Origin: Rhexocercosporidium sp. MPI-PUGE-AT-0058
Lineage: Eukaryota; Ascomycota; Leotiomycetes; Helotiales
Assembly (NCBI GenBank): GCA_020746875.1
Contig: JAGTJL010000014.1
Span: 1,550,001-1,614,000, forward strand
Length of the DNA: 64,000 bases
Reading direction: 5' to 3'
Part shown: in pieces, positions 33,766-48,100 of the stretch
Position numbering within the stretch: the stretch's first letter is position 1
Layout of the letters: each line of letters opens with the position of its first letter
Translations under genes and position numbers: made by a program
The notes under the pieces: generated by a model
The model's input: the letters and a program-made list of their open reading frames with translations, nothing else
What the model was told of the DNA's origin: nothing
Databases searched by the model: none

Positions 33766-36179
33766 ACTGCCGACGCCTTCAACCCATGTGACAATGATCA
33801 CGTTCTCAAGATTCAACATGCCTCCTGGAATTCTGGGCAGTACTGAACATATACTTGTCATATCTTCATAGATGCGTCTGCGCCACGCAGCCCTCTTTGT
33901 ATCTCGGTATCAAACCACAAGTGATTCGTCAATGCGACATGCTGAGCCCAACAATTTGACAGGATGACAAACGAATTTCCGGGATTGGGTCATATCCTTA
34001 TCCTTGAAAGAAGAGTTCAAAAGGTACAATAATGGTTATGAGGCGGAACTTGATGCATCGGGTTTCTTCAAGCACATGACTAAGGGATCAGTCGTGTGGC
34101 GAAGACCTGAGGGGTTGGAGAAAGCTACTGCGGATTGAAACCTAGAATTTGAACCCGAGGAATAGAGTTGCTTTCCAGAATATCGCAGACTATTACTGGA
34201 AAGGGAAATTTTGTCAGCAAAGTAGCGAAACCTACGTATCTTCCTAGAACCATGGAATAACGTGGCTGGGGAACTTTCTTCACAACATTCACCACGTCGT
34301 ACAGGGAAGTGAGTTAACTCAAAAGTGGCGATATGATGGCTCCGCCAAATGGGGCATCAACTGCTGGTTGTTTCACGTACCGCTAACTCGACGACTTCCT
34401 TTCAAACTTTGTGAATTATAAGAGCTTGGTCATCTGAACATCCTTCGAGGGAGACGCCAGCCGTATCGGCAAAACTAACTTGCAACGCGTGTACAAGTTA
34501 CTGCTTGCCACCTTGACCTGAGATCTGCTTGACCTCGCTATGTAACCGGATGCACATCGCAGATCAGCTAGAGCCGTAGATCCAAATGTCATTGGAACGG
34601 CAATTTCCTCGAATCATGACTTCGCTGATCGAAATGAACCTCAAGGTTATGTGCCACCGAACGAAGACATCGCTCAGCCATCCAGCCCCCCTCAGCAAAA
34701 GATGGCTTCGCCACCCCCAAGATCTCCAAGGAGGAATACCGGCTTTGAAGTTACAGAAAAAGCTAATAAACAAGTCGAGGTCGATCTCCTCGCTTCCGGT
34801 CAACTACCGAACCCCTATTATTTACCCTCGCCTGGGAACCCCCCTGACTCAAAGCTCGCTAACCACCTGACTCAAGCACGACTTAGTCCGCCGTATCAAG
34901 TATAGTTGCCGACGACTTTCCTCCCCCCCATCATTGCCGTCAAACACCAGCACCCAATTTAGTCCCGTCTGGAGAAACACACCTTAGCACCAAACTCAAA
35001 CCACAACCTCGTAAATCTTGGTACCCTAACCACTCGGAGTGTTGCGAGAGCCGTGTCCACCACTCTAAAATCACTAAATCTGCTACTTTGATACCCTCCG
35101 AGCTCTTGGACGCGGCAGATTCGCCTGCTGGGTCGGCTTCGGCAAGGCTAGTGAGCTGTTGTACCGAGGTCTAGTGCCTCTAGCTGCTATCTTGCGATGT
35201 TGTCGTTGGAGGATTTGGATGAGAGGGGGTTATCGTCTCGTCTAGATAGCAAGATCTGGCGCTAGAACAAACAGAGATCTTAGCGGCGGAGGATGTCACT
35301 TTAGAAGAGGTTTTTTTCCTTTTGAGTTTAGGGATGGATCATGGATGGATGTGGGGACGGTTTTTTTGATGCGGTTGCAAATAGGGATTTTAACCTTTTG
35401 CTCGCTCCTTTAACGAATCAGGAGAGCGGAATGGCGATGCCCTGCCCTGTCCTGGCTGCTGCCGGCTGTGGAACTCTGAAAAGCGGGTAGGAGAGGTCAG
35501 TGGGTCCACGTGAAAAATGGGATTAGGCCCCTGCGGTACGTACTCCGTATACAAGGCAGAACAGAGTTTGAGACAGAGCAGGGAGATGAGCTGGCGTAAA
35601 GAAGGTTCACGGGTGTGGAGGGACGAAGTTTGACTGCGTCCACGTTTGTTTGTGGAGACGAAACGCACAGTCAGGAATCTGTAAGATGACCCGGTTGCAC
35701 TACAAACTCGGCAGTTGGGAATATTGAAGTTTATTTCACGAACTCCATTGCTGGGGTTGAGTCCTCGTTGGTCGGGGTCTTGAGCAAGCGACGTAAAGTT
35801 AATTGTAACTTTGTTAGTTGCGTATGGTACTTTTGTACCCTTCCTATCGATTTTCGTACTGTAACTACTAGAGTCTGATATGATAAGACCAGTGTCAAAT
35901 GTGGTGATTTTAGAAACTCCAGGCCAGGAAGCAGAAAGTGATTTAATGTTTGTGTACAGTAGTAATAATATTACAAATATGTAAATATGTAGTCTCTCCT
36001 ATATGCAAGTGCTGTGTTCCTATGCTCAAGGTATCATACAATCAAAGTCTCATAGCGCAACGCAGTGCCTGATCCATACTGCCTTACGCCCCCCCAGATA
36101 ACGCCCAGATGAGACAAACAAATATCGTATAATCGTTCCATCATTAAGACCAGACTGCCCACCATTAACCATCTTCCAC
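33766..36179. other. Stretch with coding-like fragments but no intact gene
   Basis: No complete gene is supported. One frame of about 50 codons near 33986-34138 (LKEEFKRYNNGYEAELDASG, then KHMTKGSVVWRRPEGL) and another at 34651-34905 (proline-rich) look like leftovers of genes. I recognise no family. The part nearest 36179 is the 3' flank of the Zn2Cys6 gene. Confidence 0.35.
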
Positions 36180-39100
36180 TCAGGCGTAAATGCAGTCGTA
36201 ATCCCTCGAAAATGTCTTCTCAATCGCTTCTCTCATCTCGAAAACCCCATCCCCAGTTTCTCTCGCAATATTCGCGATGTGACCGACTGCTGCTGGTCCC
36301 TCGTCCCTAATCCGTACCAGCTCGGTTAAGTCTCGTACGCGTTGTTGAACCAGGGCTTGTTGGTTCTGGGAGCTGCGCCAGAACTGTGCAAGCTCAGCAA
36401 GAATGGACTGGGCACCTTGGAAAGAGGCAAGTCGGTTGGCAATGGCGTGAACTGTGATTTTAGCGGTAAGGATATCGATGGCTGAGACTATGGCATAGCC
36501 TACAAACGGCGACGAGAATTTGGTTTGTGAATCGCCATGCAAAGTTGGACTGGAAGGCGCGGATGCTTTGAAAGTCGCCAGAGTACCCACCACCTTCAAA
36601 AGGTCCTCGGCATGCTGCTTAGAAACAGAGACGTGGTGAGTTAGTTGAGACTTCGTTAGATTGTATTGTTGGATGTATCGGTTGAGCTTCATAGCGGTGG
36701 TGTGATAGACGGTGTGCATCATCATGAATGTACCGAGCTTTCCACCGTTCGCTGCTCTGGCGAGGTTCTCAGCTGAGAAGACGTAACAGGCTGGCAATGC
36801 ATCGTTCCAGCTTCGAAGTCGAAGAGTGGCGTTGTCATAGAATGCTGGGAAGTTTGAACGTGAATTCGATGGGTTCGGTCGGTGCGAGGTTCGGTAGATA
36901 TTCGCCATTACATCGCCCCAGATCGTTGTGATATTAATTAAGTATGCCATCGATCCGATGGTCCAGTTGATGTTCTGGATGGGTGGTGTTGTGGGGTCGA
37001 AGAATGGGTTTTGGATGTCGAGCTGGGACTCAAAGCTGTTCACGTCACAAGGAAGTCGCAGGAAAACATCGTCCGACTGGACAATACTGAGATGGCCAGA
37101 ACAGAAGCCATTGAATCGATCCATCAGATAGCAGCTCCAGTATGTTCTTCTTCTGCATTCTGCAAATCCAGCCCGGGTCAGTCCATACGGGAAGGACTTT
37201 CGGTAGGCATCGTCTGTCTTTTCAATTTCCAGGTTCAACTTGATCCCGCTTGCAGCTCTCAGCGCGGCTCCGCAGAAATCCCACGCATCTTCAGCTTTAT
37301 TATTGGCAAAGTAATACAACGCAAGGAGAACTCGAGACTGCACGAGCTGGATGCTGAACCGACTATTGTCGCAAGCAAATCGAGAGACAGCAGCAAACTG
37401 GGCTCCGAAAACCCTATGCTCACTCTTTTGCGAGAAAACAGTCCCGAGAGCGAGAACGGTGTAAACGAGCATCAACTCATCAGCAGACTTTTCTGAAACC
37501 GACAAGACCCAGGCCTTGAAAGGTCCTTCTGGGAACATGCTGTAGGCAGTCTCAGGAATGTGCTTGAAGAACACAGTAATGAGCTCTCCGACAAGCATGG
37601 GGTGTGTACTGAAAGGGTTCGTTTGCCACTCTTGAGTGAGACTGGATTGATTGGCGAGGCTGTTGTTGACATGTTCCGCCCAGGGAGTTCTGGGGGAAGT
37701 AGGATCTTGAAACGAAGGACGAGGTGAGGCTTCCGATGCGACAGGAGTGAAGTCATTGTAACCAGTTCGCTGACGCTTCGAGTGGTGGATCTCCGAGTCG
37801 GGAGTCGCTTGTCGCACTTGTCGAGGAGACACCGAGTGGCTGCTTTCCCGTTTCTCTACCTTGAAAGATTCTATATCTGCTCGCGATGACGCTGGGCGCG
37901 AAACCGAATCTTCTGGGTCTGATGGCGGGGTATCTGGAGAACCATGGCCGCCTCGAGGGCTGTGCGTTGATATTAGCAACGATCTTCGAGATAAGAGTCT
38001 CCCAACCGAAATCTTAACGTCAGTATTTACTTACGCATTCTTGAACTTGCATATCCTCCCAAACTTCTCGCACTGAACACAACGCGGGTAGTCCGGGTCG
38101 CACTTGATCTTTTTTTCTCTGCAAGTGATGCAAGCAATTGCCAACCTCTTTCTGGGTTTTCCTGCCTTGGTCACACCCCAATGCGCATTGACAATCTCGC
38201 CATCAATGACTGTTTTGCAATGCGTTCCATCGTCGTAAAAGTAACACATTCCCTCGCCTGGTACCTCAGCTGATCGTACAAATCTAGGCAAAAACTGTGT
38301 CCCTGTCCAGATCTTTGGTCCCAGTCCATCTTTCGTCGTGATGGGGTCGCCGGTGACTGTGCTGGCGGGAGTAGGAGGGTAAGTTGGAGTCACTGGTGCG
38401 CTGTGGTGTCCGTCTCGATATGCTGCTCTGGAGTCTATCTCGGGTCTATTGATCGCGGCTGGTTGGCGAAATTCTGGGTGAGGACGAAAAGACGACGAGG
38501 TGTCTCTGGAAAAGTACTCTGGTCTGTTAGATTGAGAGTGTGGAGACCATGCATTGACAGAAGATGGCGCGTATGGCCGTGAGCTTTCGACTGTGGGATA
38601 TCGCGAGTCGTAACGAGGTGATTCTGGTCTGACTCCTCCAAGTTGACTGGGCCGGGGAGGGGGAGGAATTCCAAGCCTTTCAACTTCTGGTCTGGAGTTG
38701 TATGAATACTGGCGAGCCACAGGGGGTCTTTGGAAATAGGATGAATCAAAGGGTCGATCTGCGTGAATCGGCGTCGCTTGTTGTCGTGGATCACCAGGAG
38801 ACACCGCAGGGAAGACTGGGCTGTGTCCATCTGAATATGAGCTTTGAGGGGGGCGAGGCTGATGTGGTGTGGAAGCAAATAGACTGCTTAGTGGAGGTAG
38901 CTGTTCTCGAGTAGACTTCTGGACGGTCTCTGGTCTTGATTGATACATATCTCCTGCGTTCACTGGCGAGACTGCATACAGACCGTTCCGAGTATCTGAC
39001 ATTGGGGACGTTGATGGTGATGGTGATGGTTTCCAACCATTCCCTTCGAGCTTTCTGTCCGGGTATTGCGAGTTTGTGTTCGACTGCTGATATTCCCTGG

Positions 39101-39188
39101 GAGTATATTGGTCTGCTTTTTGGTCGTAGAGATTTGGCCGCCGGTCATGTAGAGGGGGGATGGGAGCTTGGGTGTATATCTGTGTCAT
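36180..39188 (-). CDS. Zn2Cys6 transcription factor with long disordered N-terminus
   Basis: Two exons: 38035-39188 and 36180-37959, giving 977 residues. The join is in phase (FKNA/PRGGHG), with donor GTAAGT and acceptor CAG. The first ~290 residues are rich in proline, serine and arginine and are probably disordered. A conserved block (GEGMCYFYDDGTHCKTVIDG, then NAHWGVTKAGKPRKR) leads into the Zn2Cys6 cluster at residues 353-380 (CITCREKKIKC, then CVQCEKFGRIC), with spacing CX2CX6CX6CX2CX6C. The C-terminal half is the fungal middle domain (LAVYTVLALGTVFS-like block, ALYYFANNKAEDAWDFCGAALRAA, YWSCYLMDRFNGF). It is a nuclear regulator. The block before the cluster is unusually well conserved for this class and suggests an orthologous family across Pezizomycotina, but I cannot name it securely. 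Confidence 0.92.
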
Positions 39189-42100
39189 ATTGAGAGCTAG
39201 TTGGCCGTATCCAGGTCTACGGTCCGCTTTCCAACGTTAACAAGATGGCACCTTCTCGGAAGGAGGTCTGGCTGTGGCACAGTAACGTTTTAGGTCGACT
39301 ATTTCAGGAAGGCTGAAATTAAATCCACAACCGGTTGAATCCAGCTGATTTCCAACAACAACGACGTTTCCAAGGCGGTAGTCGCAACGAAGTGCCGTCA
39401 GTCCCGAATTGCGCGGGAGTACCGAAGAGGGGTGGGCGTTGTGGCTGGTAAATGGTCGGTCCGTATACCTCTATTTACAAGAGGAGGATGAAAGGGAGTT
39501 TCGATGTCTGATAGGTCTGGTGGTTGAGTTCCAAAACATGTAGGAAATCAAGATCGAGTGTCTGTCGGTAGTGGAAGAATTGGACTTGTGGCTCATGCTG
39601 TGACCACCAGTTCAACCACACCCATTCTTCTGGAAACGGCAGCTCGTGCAAGTCCGGTTTTCAAAGACGGCTGGCGAACAAAATGCAAGCGTCACAAACG
39701 GATAGATTTCCAGGGTATTATACCTGGTTCGTGCAGCAAGTTACTTTAGCACGATGCAGCTCGCGGGACAGTAAACAAGGGGATGTTTGGAGATTTGGGA
39801 CGGCGGGGAGGATGAGGTCTTTCTCGTTCTTCTTAAGCGTCTTAGCCAGAGGAATAATAAGAAGACGAGACTCGAGGAGGCTTGAGGCTTCAGGTGTACC
39901 AACAGACCCGCCATGCTAAGAAGCCACGACGTTAGCAGAAGTCCGAGATCGAGAGGAGTGAGATGATCCGATCCGACTAGGCTGCCTGGCTACCGATGAT
40001 AGTACGAGGGACCCAAGACGAGACCTAGCCCTGTCACAGTAGGGATAAGTAGCTTGCTAGACTATGCCTATAGAGGCATCTAAGAAGTTGAGCGAGGGAC
40101 TTGACCGTAATGACCGCGCTTCCAGACAGCCGCCCAGTACCCACACCCGTCTCATATACCGAATTCAGAGTGGCAGGCGACGGGGAGGCAGCCTGAATGG
40201 CCGCTGCACGGCATGGCATGGCTCTCCCTGTGTGGCTACCAGCATCCGCATAAGGTTTGGTATGTCCAGGAAGGGTGCCACGGCCACTTCACCTTAAGAA
40301 ATCATTGAGGACAGCGTGGTTTGGTTACTTGTGGGGTAAATGTCGGTGGCGTTGCAAGTGATCTCAAGCTATGCTTCCCTCATGCGCCAGCGTTGGCAAT
40401 TCTCAGCCCGTGGCCCGACGTGAAGGCACTGACTGCACCAAGCTTCATTGAGGGAGGAACATGGAAAGGTGGACGATGGGGATTACAAGCACGAGCCTAT
40501 GATTATCATCAGTTGAGGTGGCAAAGTGGCAGAGAACCCAGGCGCCAAAAGATTAGAAATGAGTAAGGCTCGTGAAAGGAGACCTGTAAGAGGCCAGCTC
40601 GGTACGGCTAACTGGAACCAGCGGGGGACGATAGACTTTTTGGGTATAGCTTTTCGAGATCACTGGATTGGAAATGCGTAGTCACTAAACCCCTTGGGCT
40701 GTAGTGTTGGAAGAATAGCTGCCCCGTTGGGACAGTAAAGGTGTGGCACCACCACGCAAGTAGTCTAGCAGCCGCCGTCGCAGCTGCAATAGCAGCTCAA
40801 CCCGGACAAATATCATAGGTCCCGAGTTCCCAAGATCCGGTGATGGTAGCCGTAGCCGCAATAATACGTGAGCTATAGCACTCTGCCTGTGACGAATAAT
40901 TGCGGTTGGCTGGGTTGCCAGTGATGCGTTCCAAGAATTCCGAGTAATCGCTAAAGGCTGCTGCATCCAGCCCCTTTGAAACAGTCCTACCGACTGTGCA
41001 GTACCATCAGCCCCCTAGAAGTTTATCCCGGTATTAGCAGACGGGCGAATAGTTGAACAGAAGTGCAAAGTTAAACACAACACAAGGGAAGTCTTTGCAC
41101 CACTATTCGGGATCTTGTTGCACAGTATGGTATTCAATAGCAGAAACTCTGCTCAACAGGGCAACGCTCGTTCGATCAGGACGGTTATCTCCGGATCGCT
41201 CGTTAGCCCATGCTTTGGAACAATTGCGTTCACGCCCGGTGAAACTCTATTGTGATTAGAAACCTTCGTCTTCATCCATTTTTTTCTTATCTCTAGCCGA
41301 GCAAAGCGTGTCTTGGCTAGCTTCTTGGAGAATTGTTCGAGGAAATTCTGGATCAAGGGTAGAGCTGCGAGATTCCGTCTCTCTGACGGAGCCTGGCGTC
41401 ATAGAACTGCAAGATCCATCTGATCTGATAGCGAGACAGAAGCGGACGATCACGAAACCCCGCAATTTGCTTCGAGTCTTTTCCGATCTATCAGAGCCCC
41501 ACAGACCTATAGCAATCTGTATTATGATGTGATAATAATAGTTCGACGTCCACGAGGGTCATTTTCTCTCGCTCTCTCACCTGGAAGTCGGAACCATCGT
41601 GATGTCTGTCCATGGTAACGCTTAGCTCGCGCATGCCCCCCTCTGCTAGTGATGGATACCTGCCAAACTGGATGGGTGACATTCTCCGATGGAGCTAAGC
41701 TGTGTCTAGGGCAAAGCAGCGAGCTGCAGATCCCCATGATTATTCTGTCACGACTTCCATGTCGAGCTAGATTTGTGAGAGATTGCTAGCTCCCGGACGA
41801 TCGACGGGTCGGCGGCGCCTGTAAAGTTTCAAAGTCTAAAGTCTATGTCACGAACCAGAAGCTCGGATTCAATGTAAGCTCCGTACGGTGGTGCGTAGAG
41901 AGACCATTCCCGATTGCGGTTGGTGCGGTTGACAGCTCCCTCTCCTCTCGGCTTCCAAGTCACACATCTCAAATATCGTTGGGCTCTGGGCGTTCTAGAG
42001 GTGGGTGACTTCGGTGGTCTTGGAGTTGAGCCGTTGGTTTGCAGACGTTACAGGAGTGGAACAAACCCTCGAATATGGGGCCTCGAATATGCGGCGGATG

Positions 42101-45100
42101 CAGCGTCTGGAAGGCGAAGAAGGTTTGCTGAAAGTCTAAATGTCATCGGAGGTTTTCAGACGATGAATCATGAAAAGGCCCCATGTGTGGAGGCACAGAC
42201 TCGCGTTCCTTTTAGTGTCGGTACTTACTACTCTCCGATTAATACGAAGGATGTTTCGCGTTACTTTTTTCCCACACCGTCGTGTGAACCCCAGGACGAA
42301 CAACAGTCTCCATCCAGACACTTGCAGGCTACTGAACATTACCACAGAGTAGCAGGAAATCTGACGTTTCCTGCTTCATTGAGGATTGAGGGGAAGCGGA
42401 CGATTGTTGATGCTGGCTGTCTTTCCCGTAATCTCAAAATTAAGATACATTAAGACCGTGAGAGAATCAACTAACGGCAATGAGAATTGCTGCAGATCTA
42501 ACTATCATCGGCTCAAAGTCTCACAACGACGTGACGAGATCCATGTGCCGTCCACACGGTCGCAATATACCGGACAAGGATGGCCGTGACCCATAAGTCC
42601 CGATTCTTCAGGTTCCCGACTGTGCCCCAGACCTGCAGGAACAAGCGCGGGCTGGCATGGATTGCCCAGTCTGATAATCCTGTAACAATTTGATAGACTT
42701 TGGAGCTTGGCTTAGCGATGAGACATTGATCAAGGGTGCCACGCTGTGTGAGAAGCAACGATAAGCTGCCGTCGGAGTCTTGTGCCGAAGAGGCCGGGAG
42801 AAGTCGAAGTACCGTATGGCTGAGAAGTACAAAAAGCAAAAGCCGTTGTACTTGTACAACCTAATCTCACCTGCCTGCATATCCTCGCGAGATGCGTGAT
42901 AAACACCGAACACATTCCAGACACGACCTGCAAGAAAGCATTACGAGTCGCTGCAGTGCATGTGAACAATGGGTTGTCGGATTCGTACGTGAAGCCCCTG
43001 ATGTGGGGTATCTCGCAGGTAGCTCGGCCGGCACTGTCTCTATTTAGACTTGACTCCGGTCAGCATTAGTTCGGTGAAAGCTGTCATTCTCTGCCCATCC
43101 CGATTACCTTCCTTACTCGTAAATGCCAAGGGCATCGTCTGTAAGATATCGACCCTCTTCTTCCCTCTCTTTTTTGGACACCGCTCATAGATTAGATCTT
43201 CGCTTGTGAGTCTGCAAGTTTGTCTGCTTCAAGTTCTAAGCTGCTGGCGGCCGAACGAAACAAAGGTACAGCAGGGGGATGGATGGCCTGGGGGAAAGCA
43301 TTGGCCAGCTCGACCCCTGGCCGTCCACACCACCACCACCTTCAGCGACCCATGCCTGGCTGCAGCATCACAGGCGCTGCTATTTCTCGGGATCGGGTCC
43401 CCTCTTACTAGCCCACGCTACCAAACAAAACGCACCAAGGTAACCCCATACGTACTGGATCGAGGTATTAAAATTTCTCCTGGAACGCACGCTCATTGGC
43501 TAAGTTACGACATTCCCCAAAGTCATCTGGTCGCCAAGAGGCTATGGCGGCAGGCTGCTGCTGCACAAAGTGCTAAGAATAGGGTAGACACCCGACATAA
43601 TTTTAATACCGGCAACTGGGTAAATGACACTCGCCTCCCGTGCTCCGTTTTCCGGACTGTTGCCATTTAAACAGCTTTCGGAAGATGATGATGTAGAGGC
43701 GGAGGGATCAACAATACTGCGCTGCTAACAAAAGTACCATACAGATAAATGGTCGGATTTGAAGCGATGCGGGGGAGTGGCAGGGACATGCATATCTTGA
43801 TCCACCATCCTTCGTAAAACCGGGCCCGCCATGAATGTACATACCAGAGACATTGCCCAGCAAAACCCACCTCAAGGGAAATGGTGCAACGCGAAGGCAC
43901 AGAAAGTCTCAAAGTAGTGGAACTATGGAAGCACCAGAGCATCTGGAAAAGAAGCTTCTTGAACTTTTCGTCTATTTTATCCAGAAGGAGAAGCATAACT
44001 GAAGATCCACGTTTCCCCGTGGGTCCAGTGGTCCACCACGGAAGATGGTCCAGGTCATGGTCATGGTCATGGTTGAGCTGATAGGGGCCAAAGCATGGTC
44101 ATCGTCATGGATAGTGTGAGGCTACTTGGCCTGGCACGCAGTCTGCCCCCTCCACAGTGCGGGTTGTGGCTGTCGGCAGACTGCAACCTCCCACTGCTAC
44201 CTTCTCAGTACCGTAAAATTAACTGTTTCTTTTAAGAAAGCGAAACATCGGGCGGCAGAAACTCTGCAGACGTTCTCAATACGACGGAGGGTCCCGGATA
44301 TGCCGTGATTCGTTCGGCTTTTGTGCACTTTGCGACCGCCCTTGCGGCATAATGTTGACCTTCTTTGAACGTACTGAAAATGATGCTGTGGTTGTATGAA
44401 TGTAATAACTGGAAAATTATACCTTGACTATCAGACGACGTCACGCGTTCTGAGGTTGGTAGTTCGCCAGGTGAAGCAAAAAGAAAGGGGGTGCAGATGT
44501 ATCTGAGTACAGGATTTGAGAGGATTTGATGCCTGATGCCTAAGACATAAACCACAAGCGAGTGCTAGGACCGAGGTAATCTTGACATCTGACAAGTGCC
44601 CCAGAACTGGACAATATTTTATGGTCAGAATACATTCAATACAACAACTTGAGTTCGCCGTAGACGACCCGACCGGACCGAGCATGTTGACAACCGCGAG
44701 GAGAATTTGCTCCAAATACTTACCTGAAACTAGTAATTCTAGACGAATCCCGGCCTCGAGGATACTTCGGCGTCAGGCGCCCAGATACTGTGAGGGGCCG
44801 ATGTAAACAATGACAACGTGTGGATGTCTGCATGCGTGCATACGAGAAGCCAATACTGTATCCTCTCTGAGAGACTCGAGGCTCTCTTCCGGTCCCAGGA
44901 AAATGCTCTCGCTCGCTCAATGGGGAGGTCGGCGACCAAACAGCTGCCTCTTTCAACACCAACACTCTCGTCCCAGGAATGGGAAGCGATCCCAGAGTCT
45001 TGGGTGGCTGCAGTTTATCCGTCCGTACGTCAGGCTGCGACGCTGCGATGGACATCAACCACCACCCAGGCGCCTCATCGTCTCATCTTCGGATGCGATG

Positions 45101-48100
45101 ATGTGATGTCTCTATATGCCGTGTTACTCAGCAGCCACACCGTATCTCCAATATTTATTTTATTTACCTTTTATTGATTATGACTTCGGGTACGTATGAA
45201 GTATCTTGTGAAGTCAAAGGCTCGGGTAGAGTACGGACGGCAGCTCATGGCACACAGGGTAGAGGAAGGATCTGTCTGTGCTAGGCCTGCCCATGTAGGA
45301 CATGGAGATGGTGGAGACCACGGGAGACATACCGATCCATCCATGACTCCCGAGCAATGCATTCCCTGGCCCATGTCCGGCCCGTGATGCCAGTACATCT
45401 CTGCATTGGCCACATGGCAGCGACGAGGACAAGATCTCTTCATCCACCCGATCCAATTTTGCACACGGCACAGTGCGGTCTAGTTTTGAGCAGGGGATAT
45501 GCAGATCATACAACTGACATCTTGCGCAGGACCTCCACAGAGGAGAATAAGAGAGGGGCCTAATCAATATCCGACGACTCAAGGGACTGCTCGTAACCTT
45601 AAGCGGGTGCGGCTGCGGCTGCAGAATATTCATTTGACACTCGGCTGCTGACAGTCTCGCACTCGCAAGCTCTACTTCTAAAGGAAAGGGGGGAATGGGT
45701 GGAGAGATTAACTACCTGCGCGGCAGTTCGCCTGCTTCGCAATATGTCTTAGATTAAGGTACTGCGGCACAGACTGCCTTATGATTTTTACTGTTGCGCA
45801 CAAGCCGAATTAATGACAACTGCCAGGTGCCACTGTTAGATTTATGTGAACTTGCCAAAGGATGAATTGAATAGCCGCTCGCTCAGCGGTCGCATCCGGA
45901 TATCCTAGCAAACCACATCTCGACTCCGGAGTTGACATGAAGCAGCAGCTCAGGGTTGTTGTACAGAATCTAAATATCTACTCCCCTCTCATCCGTTCTA
46001 AATCTAGGTCATTACCATTTTCACCCGCGGCTCCCCGCAACACGGCAAAGAAAGAATGAGTCTATACCAGCAGGTGAGTGGCTGAATATTGGAGACGACA
46101 AATTTCTCCAACCGCGTCATTTTATTTTAAAATTCTCTAGGCATCATATGCTGACAAATGAATATGCAAGCAGCCTGCTTTCTGAAGGAACCATGCCCAA
46201 TCATTCCTACAGCGGAAGATTGACAACAGCAGGCAACACGTTCACTGGCGTTGCTAACTGCAGAACCCGTGAATTGTCTCAGCTCTCCCCTTACCAAGCA
46301 GCGCATGATCTATACATCGATATTCTTTGAATCACAGCAGCGACATGCTTTGAGCCTAGAGTTGCCTGTCTTGAGAGAGCAGATGCGCTACCGATGCTAT
46401 CGTCACCCGAGACTACAGGATCTCACATTCTATCCGATGACTGATGTCTTTGTAAGGTTGAAGTCTATCAAATGTTCGGTTTCTGCTGCACATCGACGTT
46501 TCCTTATACCACAGGATATCTATATCCTCTATCCATTTCCAGCCAATTCCTACTCGCCATATCCCCGCTCTTGAAAGCGTATGCTGCGTTCAAATGAGGC
46601 AAGACCAGCCTCCTGATCAGTTATCTTTTTACTTCATGCGTCCGCATTGACGCTTGTTATCTTCTTCTCAAATCTCAAGTCTGCCTTCCCTCAGACTTAT
46701 CGCTTTTATCCAGGTGCAAAGGGCATGCAGTCACAGGTTAGGATGGCCTGGCCCTGCAATAAGACGTCCAGACGACCAGAGTTGTCGCATGTTAAAGTTG
46801 TTACCAGCGCCACTTCCGGGCGAGCAATCCAATTCCTCATTTCTGCTCTTACCAAAAACAGCCAGTCATGGTATGTTAGGATGTCTGTGCCGCTGAGTAA
46901 AGTGGTTTTGCTGTAGTTGGTATCTGGATGTAAAAGTCGTTTCCATCACAAGACAATTAGAATCTAGATCTAACATTCACATCATCTGGGTTCTACTCCC
47001 TAATTTCCCCTCGCTTGGGTCTTTCGCGATATTACCCATAAAGTGAGGAACAAAACAAACAAATTTTATCCAAACACCTGAATTCAAAGATCAAACATCT
47101 CGCAAACTATTCCGTCTAATTCAAACCTCTCAAATCTCTGTATTAAAATCTCCCGGCGATGTTGGTTGGAATAGATTTTTCTGCACACTCGTAAGATTCA
47201 CCACTTCAAGATCGTCCCGGCCCGTACACGGCTCGTCTCCCCTTTATCCATCCTCACTCCCGACCTGCTCTTCAAATTCCAAAGCCATAATTCGAGTCTT
47301 ACGAACATCGGGATTCCTCCCCTTACGAACCGAGCTCTTTCAATCCTTCCTATCAAGACACGCAAAACCCCTCATCTCGGCATCAGCGACGGAAGTCAGA
47401 GTGTGGCGCGCTCCTACGGATATCATATTTTCCACCAGTCATCGATCGCTCCTCGCGAGACGCAGCCACGACGAACCATGTCGCAATACGAGGTTACGGT
47501 TTACATACAACAGCGCTTCCACGTTCATGAGAACAAAAATAGCTAGAGTAGTAAAGGATTGAAACGATCCCAAGCATTATGAGGTGATGGATGGTAAGAC
47601 AGTTTTTTTCATTTTCCGTTTTCGGACCCCTGTTTAGCTCGTTTTAGTATTTACGTTCCTTTTCGATGATGCGTCTGTTGGGATTTGCTAAGGCTCAAGG
47701 ATTTAGGAGAACTGGTGCATGTGTGCATGGAACTAAACCAATCCACGGTGAACGATCGGAGGTTCTCTCGGTGACATGCCGCACATGGCCACCAAGAGAC
47801 GATGATGGATGCGCTGCTGCACTGATCGGTCGGGCCTATTCTCCTGCTTTGCTGGCAGGATGGATGGATGTATGGACGATATGAGTGGGAGGCGATGCGA
47901 AGCGTCGGGTTATTGTTGTGCGCTGCTGCAGAATACATGCAGATGCAGATCGGATAGACTGATCTGGGAATAGGGTTGGACGGGACTGAGGTGTGAGATG
48001 ATCCACCAACTTGGGTTTTGGGAACTGTAGGTGGAGACAATTCTCATGAGACTTGTTGACTTGCGGGCTCTAGGTGTGACTTCTGAAAGTCCCAGACTTG

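Noticed and set aside
34141..34180. TTTGAACCC resembling a tRNA T-arm on the minus strand
   Set aside because: The flanking stem does not pair and no anticodon arm is present.
35015..35060. tRNA-like stretch on the minus strand (GAGTGGTTAGGG)
   Set aside because: It resembles a D-arm, but no pairing acceptor stem and no proper T-loop consensus follow at the right distance.
38435..38878. 147-codon frame overlapping the Zn2Cys6 gene in another frame
   Set aside because: It is a shadow of the proline/serine-rich first exon, whose frame continues in phase into the zinc cluster.
41914..42453. 179-codon frame in the gene desert
   Set aside because: No domain, no signal peptide, and a residue mix rich in arginine, serine and glycine without apparent structure. 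Long frames of this size arise by chance in 9 kb of DNA of this composition.
43206..43670. 154-codon frame in the gene desert
   Set aside because: No recognisable family and no partner exons; treated as chance.
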